NCBI GenBank assembly: GCA_003249955.1
Contig: QKHS01000014.1
Coordinates: forward strand, 124,001-188,000
Direction of reading: 5' to 3'
Source of the DNA: Bacteroidales bacterium
Lineage (GTDB): Bacteria; Bacteroidota; Bacteroidia; Bacteroidales; ML635J-15
DNA: 64,000 nucleotides
Below, in pieces: positions 54,328-62,772 of this stretch. The notes beneath the pieces were generated by a model. The model did no database searches. It saw only the letters and a program-made list of their open reading frames with translations, and had not been told where the DNA came from. Position numbers and translations under genes: made by a program. Positions within the stretch are counted from its first letter, which is position 1. Each line of letters opens with the position of its first letter.

Positions 54328-56526
54328 TTATTTTGTTGTTCTTACATCAAGTTCTTTCATAATATATTGTGCGTCGTAGAGTTCGTCAATAACCCATAAT
54401 ACATATCTTGAGTCAACATTGATAGTTCTTTGTAAATCGACACTGAAAAGAAGATTGCTGCAAAGCCATTCCCAGTTTCCGTCGAAAGCAAGTCCTATAA
54501 GTTCGCCTTTACCGTTGATAATAGGAGAACCTGAATTTCCGCCGGTTATATCGTTGTCACTTAAGAAGCAAACAGGAAGATTTCCGGTTTTGTCGGCATA
54601 ACGGCCAAATTCTTTGTTCAGAACTTTGGTTTTTAATTCCGGAGCAACTTTAAATTCTTCGTTTGTCGGATCTTCTTTCTGGATAATTCCTTCAGCATAA
54701 GTTAAATATTTGTAATGTACAGCATCGCGGGGATCGTAAGATTTAACGGTACCGTAAGTTAAACGTAAAGTTGAGTTTGCATCAGGATAAAAAGTTCTGT
54801 CTTTCTGGAATTCTCTTAACCCTTCGATAAATAATCTTTCGTTTACATCAATTCCGTTCATTGCGCCTACGTATGCCATCTGAACTGTAAATAAATCTCC
54901 GAATACGCCTTCAACATAAGCATACATCGGGTCTGCCTTCAAAGCTTTTAAGCTTGGTTTTGCCAAAAATGCATCCATTCTTGCTTTATCGGTAAAGATT
55001 GATTTTGTGAAAACAGCAGTTGCAAATTTTTCCAAAGATTCAGTTTCGGTTTTAGCTTTGTAAGTTTTGAAAATATAATCTGCAAAAACACCGTTTCTTT
55101 TTTCTGCCGGAATGTCTTTGATGTACATTTTCAGCATAGCGGTGAAAACCTTCTTATCTGTTGCAGGGAAATATTTTGTAAACATTTCTTCTGTTTCCGG
55201 TTTAAGGTTTTCAATTGCGGAAGAGATTGCGTCTGCGTTTCCTTTACTGTCTTCAAGAAGTTTTGCCAGACCCATAAAAGACTGAACATTCATAACATGC
55301 TGGCCGGCTTGCAATAATCCGAGTGAAAGATAAATAATGTCATATGTTGCCGGGCCAAAAGCTTCATAGCTGGCTTTAAGACTTGGTAACACTTCTCCGT
55401 ATTTTGCCTTACGTGTTTCATCACTGTCTGCCCATTTCTGGAAGTCAGCTTCAAGTTTTTCTTTTTGTTGTATGGCATCTGTAGTTCTTAAAGTGAGAGC
55501 TTCTCCGTCAAATAATTTCCACCCGTTAGCATTTGAAGCATAACTGTCAGCTAAAGCAAGACGTACATTAATGTCAGCGTCCATGTCTTCTTTCATTGTA
55601 TTTAACTGGAGTTCCAGTAAACTTACAATAGAAGGGTTAAAGAAATCTCTTTTGTAAATCATTCCGTAAGAGCTAAGATATCTTTCTGTCTGACCAGGGT
55701 AACCCATAATCATTGTGAAATCTCCTTCTTCAACTCCGGCAATAGAAATTGGTAACGAATGAAGCGGAACATAAGGAACATTTTTTTCATCATAACCTGT
55801 TGAAGGTTTTCCGTCAGGAGTCATGTAAACTCTGAAAATAGAGAAGTCGCCTGTATGACGTGGCCACATCCAGTTATCGGTGTCACCACCGAATTTTCCG
55901 ATTGATGACGGAGGAGCACCAACAAATCTTACATCGCTGAAAGCTTCGTAAACGAAAAGATAATATTCTCCACCCTGATACATTTCAGAAACAGCCGCTT
56001 CGTAATGAGTGTCTTTTACAGCTTCTTCTTCAATAATCTTGATAGCTTTTGCAACAGCTTTTTCACGGTCAGCTTCACTGGTTTCGTCTGTAATTCCTTC
56101 CAAAACGCGTGAAGTTACATCGTCAATACGAACAACTCTTGTAACTCTGATGCCGGGAACAGAAATTTCGTCTTTAAGACTTTTTGCCCAGTATCCGTCA
56201 TCAAGATAATTGTGTTCTGTAGTACTGAGGCTTGTAATAGCTTCGTAACCGCAATGATGATTGGTAAACAATAAGCCCTGTTTACTTACAATCTCTCCTG
56301 TACAAAAACCTGAACCTTCTGCTGATTGCAATTGGAAAATTGCATCTTTTAAGCTTGAGTTATTTATGCTGTAGATTTCTTCTGCTGTAAGTTTACAGCC
56401 TAATTTTTGCATGTCAGCATAGTTTAGCTGAGCAATTTTGTTGGGAAGCCACATACCTTCATCCGGGGTGGCAAAAACTCCGCTCAGCAATAATGTGCTG
56501 ACAAATAATAGTAACGCTTTCTTCAT
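54328..56526 (-). CDS. S46-family dipeptidyl peptidase, DPP7-like
   Basis: A 732-residue S46 peptidase with a signal peptide (about 1-19). The N-terminus EGMWLPNKI is typical. The catalytic histidine is in TNHHCGY (88-94), the aspartate in GGDTDNWMWPRH and the serine is S665 in GNSGSP. The position that separates DPP7 (Gly) from DPP11 (Arg), 18 residues after the serine, is G683 in LAFDGNWE. This suggests cleavage after hydrophobic residues rather than Asp/Glu. It releases dipeptides in the periplasm from peptides taken up as food. It is monocistronic and ended by a terminator. Confidence 0.95.
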   Translation of the reverse strand: MKKALLLFVSTLLLSGVFATPDEGMWLPNKIAQLNYADMQKLGCKLTAEEIYSINNSSLKDAIFQLQSAEGSGFCTGEIVSKQGLLFTNHHCGYEAITSLSTTEHNYLDDGYWAKSLKDEISVPGIRVTRVVRIDDVTSRVLEGITDETSEADREKAVAKAIKIIEEEAVKDTHYEAAVSEMYQGGEYYLFVYEAFSDVRFVGAPPSSIGKFGGDTDNWMWPRHTGDFSIFRVYMTPDGKPSTGYDEKNVPYVPLHSLPISIAGVEEGDFTMIMGYPGQTERYLSSYGMIYKRDFFNPSIVSLLELQLNTMKEDMDADINVRLALADSYASNANGWKLFDGEALTLRTTDAIQQKEKLEADFQKWADSDETRKAKYGEVLPSLKASYEAFGPATYDIIYLSLGLLQAGQHVMNVQSFMGLAKLLEDSKGNADAISSAIENLKPETEEMFTKYFPATDKKVFTAMLKMYIKDIPAEKRNGVFADYIFKTYKAKTETESLEKFATAVFTKSIFTDKARMDAFLAKPSLKALKADPMYAYVEGVFGDLFTVQMAYVGAMNGIDVNERLFIEGLREFQKDRTFYPDANSTLRLTYGTVKSYDPRDAVHYKYLTYAEGIIQKEDPTNEEFKVAPELKTKVLNKEFGRYADKTGNLPVCFLSDNDITGGNSGSPIINGKGELIGLAFDGNWEWLCSNLLFSVDLQRTINVDSRYVLWVIDELYDAQYIMKELDVRTTK

Positions 56527-56628
56527 AATAAACTGATTATTTAAACATTATTTATTTTATTGTTGACAAAATTGCAAAAAATAATAACACCAATTACGGC
56601 ATAAATCTTAAAAATATCTTAAATCTGT

Positions 56629-57771
56629 TTAGATTTTTATAAAGCTTGAAGTTATTGTAGAATTTTGTCCTGAGAGCTCAATATAATATTTCCCTGGTTT
56701 CAATGCAGATATGTTTATTTGTAAAGGCTCTGCAAATATCTGTTTCTTACATGATTTAAATAAAACATTTCCTGATGAATCAATAATATGATACTTAAAC
56801 CTGTCAGAATTTTTAAAACTTACATTAATAAAATCTGTAGCAGGATTTGGAAAAATATTTAATCCCGAACCGGAATTTATATTCTCGTTTATTTCTGTTA
56901 CAGGAAGACTGATCTCATAAAGTGATTGAGGATGACCCAGAAAACTTTCATTGGTAATCCAGACTCTTTTATTGTCTCTGAAAAAAGAACCTTCTGTCTG
57001 ATATCCGTTTAGATTTAATTCATAGCGAACGATTGTTCCTCCGAAAAAATCATTATTTTCAAATCCGGACAATAAAAAGAAAATTGAAGGTGCCGGAACG
57101 CCGTAAACATATCCGATAAGACAAACTGTATTTGTTTCAGGATTGTAATCTGCTCCGCAAATAAGTCCGGTAGTGTTTAAAGTGTCAAGACGTTCTGCAA
57201 TGTAATTCCCGGGAATTTTTGGAATAGAATATAAATAACATGTTTTACTTATCCAGTTTTTGGAGAACAAATAAAGACTGTCACCTTTTGCAATCATTGC
57301 CTCGCAATCAAAGTCTGTATTGTTACTTTTTTTTGTTTCAGGGTAAACGGAAGGATCATATGTGAATGATATCAGTTCTGAATTTATAGTGTCTGACATC
57401 TCATCGTCAAGCCCGCTCAGCAAAACTTTATATATCTGAAGGGATTCTCTGTTTCCTTCGTTATTCCCGAAATCACCTATATACAGATAATTTTCGTCAA
57501 TGCAAATATCCTCCCAGTCATAATTTTCAGAATTGCGGATAACCTTAACGGAGACCACCGAACCGTTTACAGTATCAAGCTGGTATAGTTTTGCTTCCCC
57601 TCCTGAGTCGTTATGAGTCCACAATTTATCGTTGTAAATAATTATTCCCGAAGTCTCGGAAACCTCTGAATCCAGATTTGTTATAAGCTCCGGAGATTCG
57701 GTTTGTGCAAAAGCCGGAGGCCGGAATACAAATAACAAAGGTATTATGAATAAAAGACTAGTTATTTTCAT
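56629..57771 (-). CDS. Secreted beta-propeller-like protein with T9SS type A tail
   Basis: A 380-residue protein with a signal peptide (about 1-22) and a propeller-like body whose opening ([20 protein letters not shown], then [20 protein letters not shown]) is shared by a widespread Bacteroidota secreted family. A type A sorting domain runs from about 300 ([16 protein letters not shown] to SSFIKI). The asparagine/aspartate-rich turns could bind calcium. The function is unknown. Its start overlaps the end of the fructose-1,6-bisphosphatase gene by 14 bases, so both are probably on one transcript. Confidence 0.85.
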   Translation of the reverse strand: MKITSLLFIIPLLFVFRPPAFAQTESPELITNLDSEVSETSGIIIYNDKLWTHNDSGGEAKLYQLDTVNGSVVSVKVIRNSENYDWEDICIDENYLYIGDFGNNEGNRESLQIYKVLLSGLDDEMSDTINSELISFTYDPSVYPETKKSNNTDFDCEAMIAKGDSLYLFSKNWISKTCYLYSIPKIPGNYIAERLDTLNTTGLICGADYNPETNTVCLIGYVYGVPAPSIFFLLSGFENNDFFGGTIVRYELNLNGYQTEGSFFRDNKRVWITNESFLGHPQSLYEISLPVTEINENINSGSGLNIFPNPATDFINVSFKNSDRFKYHIIDSSGNVLFKSCKKQIFAEPLQINISALKPGKYYIELSGQNSTITSSFIKI

Positions 57772-58789
57772 CAGTATAAATACTCATAAATTCTTCGGCT
57801 TTTTCAACCATGTTTTTCGAGCCGGTAAAGAATGAAACTCTTTGGTGGATATCTGTTGGCTGAATTTCCAGAATCCTTTTTCCGTACCCGTCTGTTGCCA
57901 TTCCACCGGCTTGTTCGGCGAGGAATGCTATAGGATTACATTCGTAAAGAAGCCTCAGTTTTCCGTTTGGAGCAGATGCCGTTTTAGGATAAATATATAT
58001 TCCTCCTTTTAGTAGATTTCTGTGAAAATCCGCAACCAAAGATCCGATATATCTTGAAGTATAAGGTCTGTTTGTATCAGGATCGCTTTCCTGACAATAT
58101 TTAATGTATTTTTTTACCCCCTGTGGAAATTTTATGTAATTACCTTCGTTAATCGAATAAATTTTTCCGCTTTTTGGCGTAACCATAAAATAATGTGAAA
58201 GGCAGAACTCCCCGATTGATGGTTCGTAAGTAAATCCTGTTGTTCCAAGTCCGGTGGTATATACCAGCATTGTTGAAGACCCGTAAATTATGTATCCGGC
58301 AGCCATTTGTTTTGTCCCGGGTTGAAGAAAGTCGGCTTTGGTTACTTTTTGTCCGTGAGGAGTAATTCTCCGATAAATTGAGAATATTGTTCCGATAGAT
58401 ACGTTAACATCAATATTTGAACTTCCGTCAAGCGGGTCAATACAAATAACATAATTCCCGTCGCGCGAAAGATCGTCGTCAAAGACAATTATTTCATCAC
58501 ATTCCTCAGATGCAATTCCGCAAACAATTCCCGAAGCCTGCAAAGCTTTTGTAAATATTTCATCCGCATAAACATCAAGTTTCTGCTGACTTTCTCCCTG
58601 TATGTTTATGTTGTCGGCTTCGCCCAGAATGCTTGTTTCAAGACCAGCTCTGTTGATTTTGTTATTCACAATTTTAGCTGCCAGACCAATATGACTTAAC
58701 AGTCTTGATAACTCGCCTTTAGCATAAGGAAATGCTGATTGTTTCTGGATAATTACTTCATTTAAAGTTAAAATACGTGACGTTGCCAT
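57758..58789 (-). CDS. fbp: Class I fructose-1,6-bisphosphatase
   Basis: A 343-residue class I FBPase with the metal-binding motif DPLDGSSN at 118-125, the EE pair upstream in [10 protein letters not shown], and the substrate-binding segments [13 protein letters not shown] and [20 protein letters not shown]. It hydrolyses fructose-1,6-bisphosphate to fructose-6-phosphate in gluconeogenesis. The length is normal. It is the first gene before the propeller protein. Confidence 0.96.
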   Translation of the reverse strand: MATSRILTLNEVIIQKQSAFPYAKGELSRLLSHIGLAAKIVNNKINRAGLETSILGEADNINIQGESQQKLDVYADEIFTKALQASGIVCGIASEECDEIIVFDDDLSRDGNYVICIDPLDGSSNIDVNVSIGTIFSIYRRITPHGQKVTKADFLQPGTKQMAAGYIIYGSSTMLVYTTGLGTTGFTYEPSIGEFCLSHYFMVTPKSGKIYSINEGNYIKFPQGVKKYIKYCQESDPDTNRPYTSRYIGSLVADFHRNLLKGGIYIYPKTASAPNGKLRLLYECNPIAFLAEQAGGMATDGYGKRILEIQPTDIHQRVSFFTGSKNMVEKAEEFMSIYTDENN

Positions 58790-58896
58790 AGCTTGTAATT
58801 TTTGCGCTAAGTTAAACTTTTATTTTTTTATATCATAAAATTATTCTACTTTTACTTTAGATAATTAATTTGATTAATCCTGATAAAACAGATGTT

Positions 58897-59547
58897 ATGA
58901 AAAAGAAAACGCTAAATTTTTTATTTATTACCATTGCTACCTTTTTGATGTTTGGATGTGTTATCAAGCAGGAGGTTTATTTTAAAAAGGATTTTTCCGG
59001 CAGCTATAAATATACATATGATTTTACCGAATATGTCAGCTATATGGCTGGCGAAGAGGAAAGTGATTCGCTGATGATGAAAAACGAAGATTTTGAAGAA
59101 TACCTTCAGACAGTTAAAGTTGCACTTAAAGAAATTGACGGAATCAGTGATGTTAAAATTGTAAATGATGCAGATAACGGGTTGGTTTATTTCTCTTATA
59201 ACTTTACAAATATAACTGCTCTAAATTCGGCTCTTAAATATTCATCATATATGGACCCTGAGCCACTTACAGATGCTCCTTATTTTGAACAAAAGAAGAA
59301 GACACTTACTTTTATACGTCATGCTCAGCCACAGGAAGAAACAGAAGAAGGCGGAGAGGATACAAGTTATATGAACGATATGTTTAAGTGGAGTTTTGCA
59401 ATTGAGTTTGAAGCCGATGTGAAAAAATATGACATACAGAAAGACACTGCCATTACGATAAGTAACAACAACAAAAAGTTTGTTGAAGGCGGAAACATTT
59501 TTGATGTAACTGCAAAAGAATCTAAATGGGTATTTAAAACCAAATAA
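58897..59547 (+). CDS. Lipoprotein of unknown function
   Basis: A 216-residue lipoprotein. The ATG at 58897 is preferred because it starts the signal (MKKKTLNFLF to FGC, acceptor C21). A longer reading from 58870 would put nine polar residues ahead of it. VIKQEVYFKKDFSGSYKYTYD is followed by a beta-rich region and an acidic loop (EETEEGGEDTSY). It resembles small uncharacterised Bacteroidota lipoproteins with a repeated strand pattern. It is transcribed divergently from fbp. Confidence 0.72.
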   Translation: MKKKTLNFLFITIATFLMFGCVIKQEVYFKKDFSGSYKYTYDFTEYVSYMAGEEESDSLMMKNEDFEEYLQTVKVALKEIDGISDVKIVNDADNGLVYFSYNFTNITALNSALKYSSYMDPEPLTDAPYFEQKKKTLTFIRHAQPQEETEEGGEDTSYMNDMFKWSFAIEFEADVKKYDIQKDTAITISNNNKKFVEGGNIFDVTAKESKWVFKTK

Positions 59548-59689
59548 AAACTTCCTGATTCGGGATCTGAACAGAAATCAAATGGCTGTCTGTGTTATGC
59601 AAATGATTGAGGTGTGAGAATCGTGTTTTAATAATTAAGATTACCTGTGTAAAGGTGGCAGGCAGAATATTATAAAATTATATTAATTT

Positions 59690-60667
59690 ATGAGTGTTAA
59701 TAAAAGAGATTTTTTTGTTTATCTCGTTAAAAATTCAAAAGTATTTCGGACTGTCCTGAATTTCTTTTTCCCGGTTGGCGTAAAAAAAATTCTTTTATAT
59801 GAGAATTTTCTTAGCGACTATATTCTTAGCTATTATCCGGAAGACAGTATTAAAGAGAAGAAGTTTTATAATATCGGAGCAGGTAATCAGCGCAGTAGAA
59901 ACGATATCTGGAGTTATGTGGATTTAACTGACAGTAAATATGATAAAAAGGGGATTGATGTTTTTTTTGATCTGGAATCTCTGGAACCGATATCCTTGCC
60001 TGATAATCATGCAGAAGTAATTTTTAACTCTTTTGTTATTGAACACATTTCAATACCTGCGACAAAAAATCTTTGTAAAGAAGCATTCAGAATTCTTAAA
60101 AAGGGAGGTGTTTTTCATTCTAAGGTACATTGTTATGATTATAGTTACCGTCTTTGGACACATGGATTACTAAACCCTAAAGTTCCGTTTGAATGTCGAG
60201 AAAGTAACCTTTTAATAGGAGATTTTGTAAAAAAACACAAAGGTAAAGTAAAAGCAGAATTTGATAGATCAAAAAATTACGTTGTTAAAAGCATAAAAAA
60301 TCCATCTGAACAAATTGTCTTTTCGCCGGCAACAGGTTTGTTATACCATAATGCTGTAGCTGCTGTAGAAAATATTTTAGCTCAGCCGAAAAATCCTGAC
60401 GAAGTATTGTCGGGAATGAATGGTGGCAATCCGCAACAGTTTTATAAAGGATTAAAGGATATTTGGGTTGATGAAAACAAAAAGCAATCATATCAGCATA
60501 ATGCAGACTACTTTTCCAAAGATGATTTGTTTGATTACATTAAAAGTCTCGGGTTTTCTGAAGTGTACTTTACCCAGCCTTACCAAAGTATTAGTCCGGC
60601 ACTTTGGGAAGACGCACTTAATCCGTTACATAAAGGTTTTTTGTTTGCAATTGAAGCTATTAAATAG
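59690..60667 (+). CDS. Class I SAM-dependent methyltransferase-like protein
   Basis: A 325-residue protein whose residues about 55-170 fit a methyltransferase fold. FYNIGAGNQ replaces the glycine-rich SAM loop, VDVFFDLE and LPDNHAEVIFNSFVIEHI are the following acidic and motif regions, and EAFRILKKGGVFHSKVH is the typical helix-strand ending. An extra C-terminal region of 150 residues is unassigned. The substrate is unknown, but such proteins often act on glycans or small molecules in polysaccharide loci. It is monocistronic. Confidence 0.75.
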   Translation: MSVNKRDFFVYLVKNSKVFRTVLNFFFPVGVKKILLYENFLSDYILSYYPEDSIKEKKFYNIGAGNQRSRNDIWSYVDLTDSKYDKKGIDVFFDLESLEPISLPDNHAEVIFNSFVIEHISIPATKNLCKEAFRILKKGGVFHSKVHCYDYSYRLWTHGLLNPKVPFECRESNLLIGDFVKKHKGKVKAEFDRSKNYVVKSIKNPSEQIVFSPATGLLYHNAVAAVENILAQPKNPDEVLSGMNGGNPQQFYKGLKDIWVDENKKQSYQHNADYFSKDDLFDYIKSLGFSEVYFTQPYQSISPALWEDALNPLHKGFLFAIEAIK

Positions 60668-60691
60668 CCGTAATATATTTGCATGAATTGG

Positions 60692-61264
60692 TTATTGACC
60701 CCACCTTGGAATTTCATGTGGAATACATAAAAGGTCAACAATTCTGTAAGTTATAGTGTTTACTAATTCATCTATCGTTTGCGGTTTTAAGTAAAACGAA
60801 GGAGATGCAGGTAAAACAATTCCTCCTGCCAGTGTAATTAATTCCATGTTTTTAATGTGGATCAGATTCAGCGGGGATTCTCGGGTTACCAGAATAAGTT
60901 TTTTCTTTTCTTTTAAAATAACATCAGCGGTACGGCAAATTAAATTATCCGAACTGCCGTGAGCAATACGTCCGAGAGTCCCCATGCTGCATGGAACGAC
61001 GACCAGAGCATCAGCCACAGACGAGCCAGAGGCAAAAGGAGCATGAAAATTATAATTCTCATAAATGTTTACCTGATAATCGGCTGTGAAGTCTTTTCCG
61101 GTTTCGTGTAAGGCTACTTCTTTACCGGTTTCGGAGTATATTATATCTATTTTTAGCTTGTGATTTTGCTGTAATATGCATAAATATTCAATCAGAGATT
61201 TTGCATAAACAGAGCCGGAAGCTCCTGTTATTCCAACAACAATATTATATGGCTTTTCCGGCAT
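60692..61264 (-). CDS. ubiX: UbiX-type flavin prenyltransferase
   Basis: A 190-residue flavoprotein of the UbiX/Pad1 family. GITGASGS at 11-18 binds FMN. VVVPCSMGTLGRIAHG, LVTRESPLNLIHIKNM and the C-terminal region GGIVLPASPSFY match UbiX. It joins dimethylallyl phosphate to FMN to give prenylated FMN, the cofactor of UbiD decarboxylases in quinone or aromatic acid metabolism. No ubiD is in the window. Its start abuts the outer-membrane protein gene (61264), suggesting co-transcription. Confidence 0.93.
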   Translation of the reverse strand: MPEKPYNIVVGITGASGSVYAKSLIEYLCILQQNHKLKIDIIYSETGKEVALHETGKDFTADYQVNIYENYNFHAPFASGSSVADALVVVPCSMGTLGRIAHGSSDNLICRTADVILKEKKKLILVTRESPLNLIHIKNMELITLAGGIVLPASPSFYLKPQTIDELVNTITYRIVDLLCIPHEIPRWGQ

Positions 61265-61914
61265 CAGAACTCATATTTTAGTGCAAAACTCATATTATGA
61301 TTATACTGACCGCGGTTAAACCAGTAAACCTGTCCGCCGGGATGTTCGCGTACCGGTAAAAGCAGGCATGTGTATGAAAACCTCCAGTGTACCAGCCAGT
61401 GCTGATTAAGTCTGTAATCTAATCCGATGTGATTGGCTAACTCATATTTCCGGAATGGACGGGTAGGAGGGGGAATTGGTCCGTCTCCGAAATCTTCGGT
61501 TCCTTTAATAAGATATGAATATGAAAATCCAAAATCAAAAAACAGGTCTTTGGGGATCTTTAAAGAGAACAGTCCGGGAATTCCTATCTTCTCTATTTTG
61601 TAAGTTGCAAAAACAGGTACTTCAATATAGTCCATATTCATAGCATAATAAAAAACAACATAGCCGGCTTTGTTTTTCTCAACTTCTTTGCTACCTTTTC
61701 TTTTATATTCAATACCGGCAAATCCGCCCCATTTGTCGTTAAAAGTATTCCGCACAAAAACTCCTCCCAAAGGAGATATCTTGTGATATCCTCCGAAATT
61801 ATCTCCGTCAACCTGAGATAAGGTGGTGCCGGCAATGATACCTCCGTAAAATGCCTGCCCCGAAACGAGGCAGGCATTAAAGATTATTAATATTATAAAA
61901 GTAAGTTTTTTCAT
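61264..61914 (-). CDS. Outer-membrane beta-barrel protein (PorT-like)
   Basis: A 216-residue protein with a signal peptide starting at the ATG at 61914 (MKKLTFIILIIFNACLVSGQ). This ATG overlaps the upstream stop as TAATG. A longer frame begins upstream at 62007 but lies inside the previous gene. The sequence is a small beta-barrel of the outer membrane beta-barrel/PorT kind, with alternating hydrophobic strands, the loop GFAGIEYKRKGSKE and a terminal aromatic (KYEF). It is in the operon with the Omp28 and DUF6029 proteins. Its partner is unknown. Confidence 0.78.
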   Translation of the reverse strand: MKKLTFIILIIFNACLVSGQAFYGGIIAGTTLSQVDGDNFGGYHKISPLGGVFVRNTFNDKWGGFAGIEYKRKGSKEVEKNKAGYVVFYYAMNMDYIEVPVFATYKIEKIGIPGLFSLKIPKDLFFDFGFSYSYLIKGTEDFGDGPIPPPTRPFRKYELANHIGLDYRLNQHWLVHWRFSYTCLLLPVREHPGGQVYWFNRGQYNHNMSFALKYEF

Positions 61915-62762
61915 TATTCGGTTATATGGGAGACTTCTGCCTGGAGAACTTCTTTTGTGTCGTAATCGTAAATAAAAGCAACAATTGAACAGTTTGAAAT
62001 CTTCCAATCTGATCCTGCTTTGAGGGAATAAGTTCTTGTTATAATGTCCCCATTACTGCTTAAGTCAGTATTGTCTTTGATTATTTCCCCAAAGTTTCCG
62101 TTAAATCCTGCTCTTAAAACATGGTTATGTTCGTAGTCTTCAATTTTATCAGGAACGTGTTCGTAGTCAGTTTGCCATTCTATAATATTGTCTTCCGTAA
62201 TCAGAACTATTAATCCAAGTTTTCGGCTATTATTAACACTTGTTGTTATCATGACCTCTGTCTCAATGATACTATCGGCAGAAATGCCGGATTCAATATT
62301 TATCAGATATTCAGGATATGAAGATATTATTTTTGCTATTTCTGTACCCCATGAAGTGTGATTAAAGAACTTGTCTGCAGATAGATTATTCACCAATCCT
62401 GTAGGTAAAGCCAATTCCCCATAGAATCCAATCTCATTGTCGCGTCCTCCAAGAAAATCTCCCATTTCTGTTCGGAAATCATAATGAAAAGGGACAGTCG
62501 TATCTGTATTTGTAACCCGGGCAAAGCTGGTACAATGAATAGCAACCGGCACGATTGCTTCGCCATAAACCCCAATAAGGCTCTCAATTGTTTCGTGAGC
62601 TCTTGGGCAATTCCCGCAACGATGACCGGTAAAGTCGTATATTATTATTTTACGGCCATTCCAAACTACCGTTCCCTCTTTTATATATGGTTCTTCTATT
62701 TTATCACAAGCCTGAAAGAACACTGTAATAATTAAAATAAATATGAAATATTTTGTTTTCAT
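61914..62762 (-). CDS. Omp28-family lipoprotein with thioredoxin-like CxxC
   Basis: A 282-residue lipoprotein (signal then FQAC, acceptor C19). The core resembles a thioredoxin fold: YDFTGHRCGNCPRAHETIE with C49-x-x-C52, then VPVAIHCTSF and later LPTGLVNN, the cis-proline region. Omp28 proteins of Bacteroidota share this pattern and are found on the outer membrane. A redox or binding role is possible. It follows the DUF6029 gene by 10 bases and overlaps the barrel protein gene by one base. Confidence 0.85.
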   Translation of the reverse strand: MKTKYFIFILIITVFFQACDKIEEPYIKEGTVVWNGRKIIIYDFTGHRCGNCPRAHETIESLIGVYGEAIVPVAIHCTSFARVTNTDTTVPFHYDFRTEMGDFLGGRDNEIGFYGELALPTGLVNNLSADKFFNHTSWGTEIAKIISSYPEYLINIESGISADSIIETEVMITTSVNNSRKLGLIVLITEDNIIEWQTDYEHVPDKIEDYEHNHVLRAGFNGNFGEIIKDNTDLSSNGDIITRTYSLKAGSDWKISNCSIVAFIYDYDTKEVLQAEVSHITE

Positions 62763-62772
62763 TTTTCAGATA

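Noticed and set aside
61264-62007. Longer start for the outer-membrane barrel protein (62007)
   Set aside because: The extra 31 residues lie inside the Omp28 gene and are polar and cysteine/arginine-rich; the ATG at 61914 starts the signal peptide.
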